DNA from: Bacteroidales bacterium
GTDB lineage: Bacteria > Bacteroidota > Bacteroidia > Bacteroidales > Muribaculaceae
Assembly (NCBI GenBank): GCA_019420545.1
Contig: JAHZGZ010000232.1
Span: 1,513 to 8,486 of the forward strand
DNA length: 6,974 bases
Direction of reading: 5' to 3'
The position numbers and the translations under genes were made by a program. The notes below the pieces were generated by a model. That model saw only the letters and a program-made list of their open reading frames with translations, was not told the DNA's origin and ran no database searches. Shown here in pieces: positions 6,571 to 6,974 of this stretch. The number at the start of each line of letters is the position of its first letter. Positions within the stretch are counted from its first letter, which is position 1.

Positions 6571-6611
6571 TATAACGCGCCGGTATTCGCAATGAGTACC
6601 GGCGCGTTATA
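6571..6611. terminator. long inverted repeat between convergent genes, probable bidirectional terminator
   Basis: TATAACGCGCCGGTA (6571-6585) pairs perfectly over 15 bp with TACCGGCGCGTTATA (6597-6611) around an 11-nt loop. It starts 14 nt after the lysA stop and ends 16 nt before the stop codon of the minus-strand hydrolase gene, so both transcripts would end in it. Neither side has an immediate T-run; the nearest plus-strand T-run is at 6631-6636, inside the hydrolase gene. Termination is therefore likely from position and stem strength but is not proven; 3'-end protection of mRNA or a protein site is possible. Confidence 0.6.
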
Positions 6612-6627
6612 GCGCTATTGGAATAAC

Positions 6628-6974
6628 TTATTTTTTCGTTTTAGGACTTACATAGGGGCCGGCCGGAGCGGGCTTGGCGGTTACAACCGGACGACGGGCA
6701 ACGACTTCAAGGATTTCGCCGTTGGGGCCATAGAAAAGTTCGTCCACACAGATACTGCGAAGATTGCCTCGGCCTGAGAGCGCCTGATTATGATAGAATG
6801 CATAGGTATGTCCTTTGTATTCTACTACAGACCCATGAGATGTATCGCAACCGGTAGGCTGCAGATAGATGCCGCCATAATTCCATGGACCAAGTGGCGA
6901 TTTGCTCCATGCCCAGTGCAGACGATTTGCTCCGCGACCGTTTTCTGCGTGATTGTCAGCATAGGTGATATAGT
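6628..6974 (-). CDS. C-terminal fragment of a GH43-like glycoside hydrolase (cut by window edge)
   Basis: The minus strand is open from the right edge to TAA at 6630-6628, giving the last 114 residues of a protein that begins outside the window. The fragment reads like the final blades of a family 43 five-bladed beta-propeller: a YITYADN strand, LHWAWSKSPLGPW, and GCDTSHGSVVEYKGHTYAFYHN with the SHGS histidine motif (fragment residues 44-47), then LSGRGNLRSICVDELFYGPNGEI. GH43 enzymes are usually exported arabinofuranosidases or xylosidases of plant glycans, often in polysaccharide-utilisation loci, but the catalytic acids lie upstream and cannot be checked, so the substrate is unknown. The signal peptide, if any, is also outside. 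A Pro/Ala/Lys-rich tail ends the protein (KPAPAGPYVSPKTKK). It is convergent with lysA and shows no sign of truncation at this end. Confidence 0.8.
   Translation of the reverse strand, partial: YITYADNHAENGRGANRLHWAWSKSPLGPWNYGGIYLQPTGCDTSHGSVVEYKGHTYAFYHNQALSGRGNLRSICVDELFYGPNGEILEVVARRPVVTAKPAPAGPYVSPKTKK

Noticed and set aside
1..6974. Mobile element, CRISPR array, tRNA or rRNA
   Set aside because: I see no transposase or integrase gene, terminal inverted repeats, regular repeat-spacer pattern, or tRNA/rRNA-like sequence in either strand.

Overview
The window looks like chromosomal DNA from a member of the Bacteroidales. Two promoters carry the Bacteroidetes-type -7 element (TAnnTTTG: TATCTTTG at 413-420, TACCTTTG at 4041-4048). 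The gene starts mostly lack Shine-Dalgarno sequences, and the aspartokinase carries residues (such as NLQRGGSDYTAS) that I recall from Bacteroides homologues. A gut lineage such as Muribaculaceae is plausible but cannot be settled from this sequence.

Layout. 1-450 holds no clear protein gene on the plus strand. The minus strand has a run of predicted hairpins (about 248 down to 115) ending in a good intrinsic terminator, which suggests a small structured RNA or an attenuated leader. 377-420 holds a promoter and a palindrome for the next operon. 451-3954 is a two-gene metal-efflux operon: a CDF-family transporter with Zn-type HD-HD transport-site residues, then a P1B-1 Cu(+) ATPase (CopA) with one metal-binding HMA domain at each end. 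It ends in a strong terminator at 3976-4010. 4020-6556 is a lysine-branch operon: monofunctional aspartokinase with ACT domains (lysC), then diaminopimelate decarboxylase (lysA), 11 nt apart. A 15-bp perfect inverted repeat (6571-6611) lies between lysA and a convergent minus-strand gene. The 3' end of that gene, at 6628-6974, encodes the C-terminal part of a GH43-like glycoside hydrolase.

How the genes work together. The CDF protein and CopA would remove excess transition metals from the cytoplasm, Zn-type ions by antiport and Cu(+) by ATP hydrolysis. The C-terminal HMA of CopA has the size and form of a free copper chaperone (CopZ) and starts at an in-frame ATG, so it may be a built-in or internally initiated chaperone. 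LysC and LysA catalyse the first and last steps of the diaminopimelate/lysine pathway. Most of the window is ordinary. The parts most worth a second look are the structured minus-strand RNA region, the operator-like palindrome in the metal operon promoter, and the CopA-CopZ fusion with its possible internal start.
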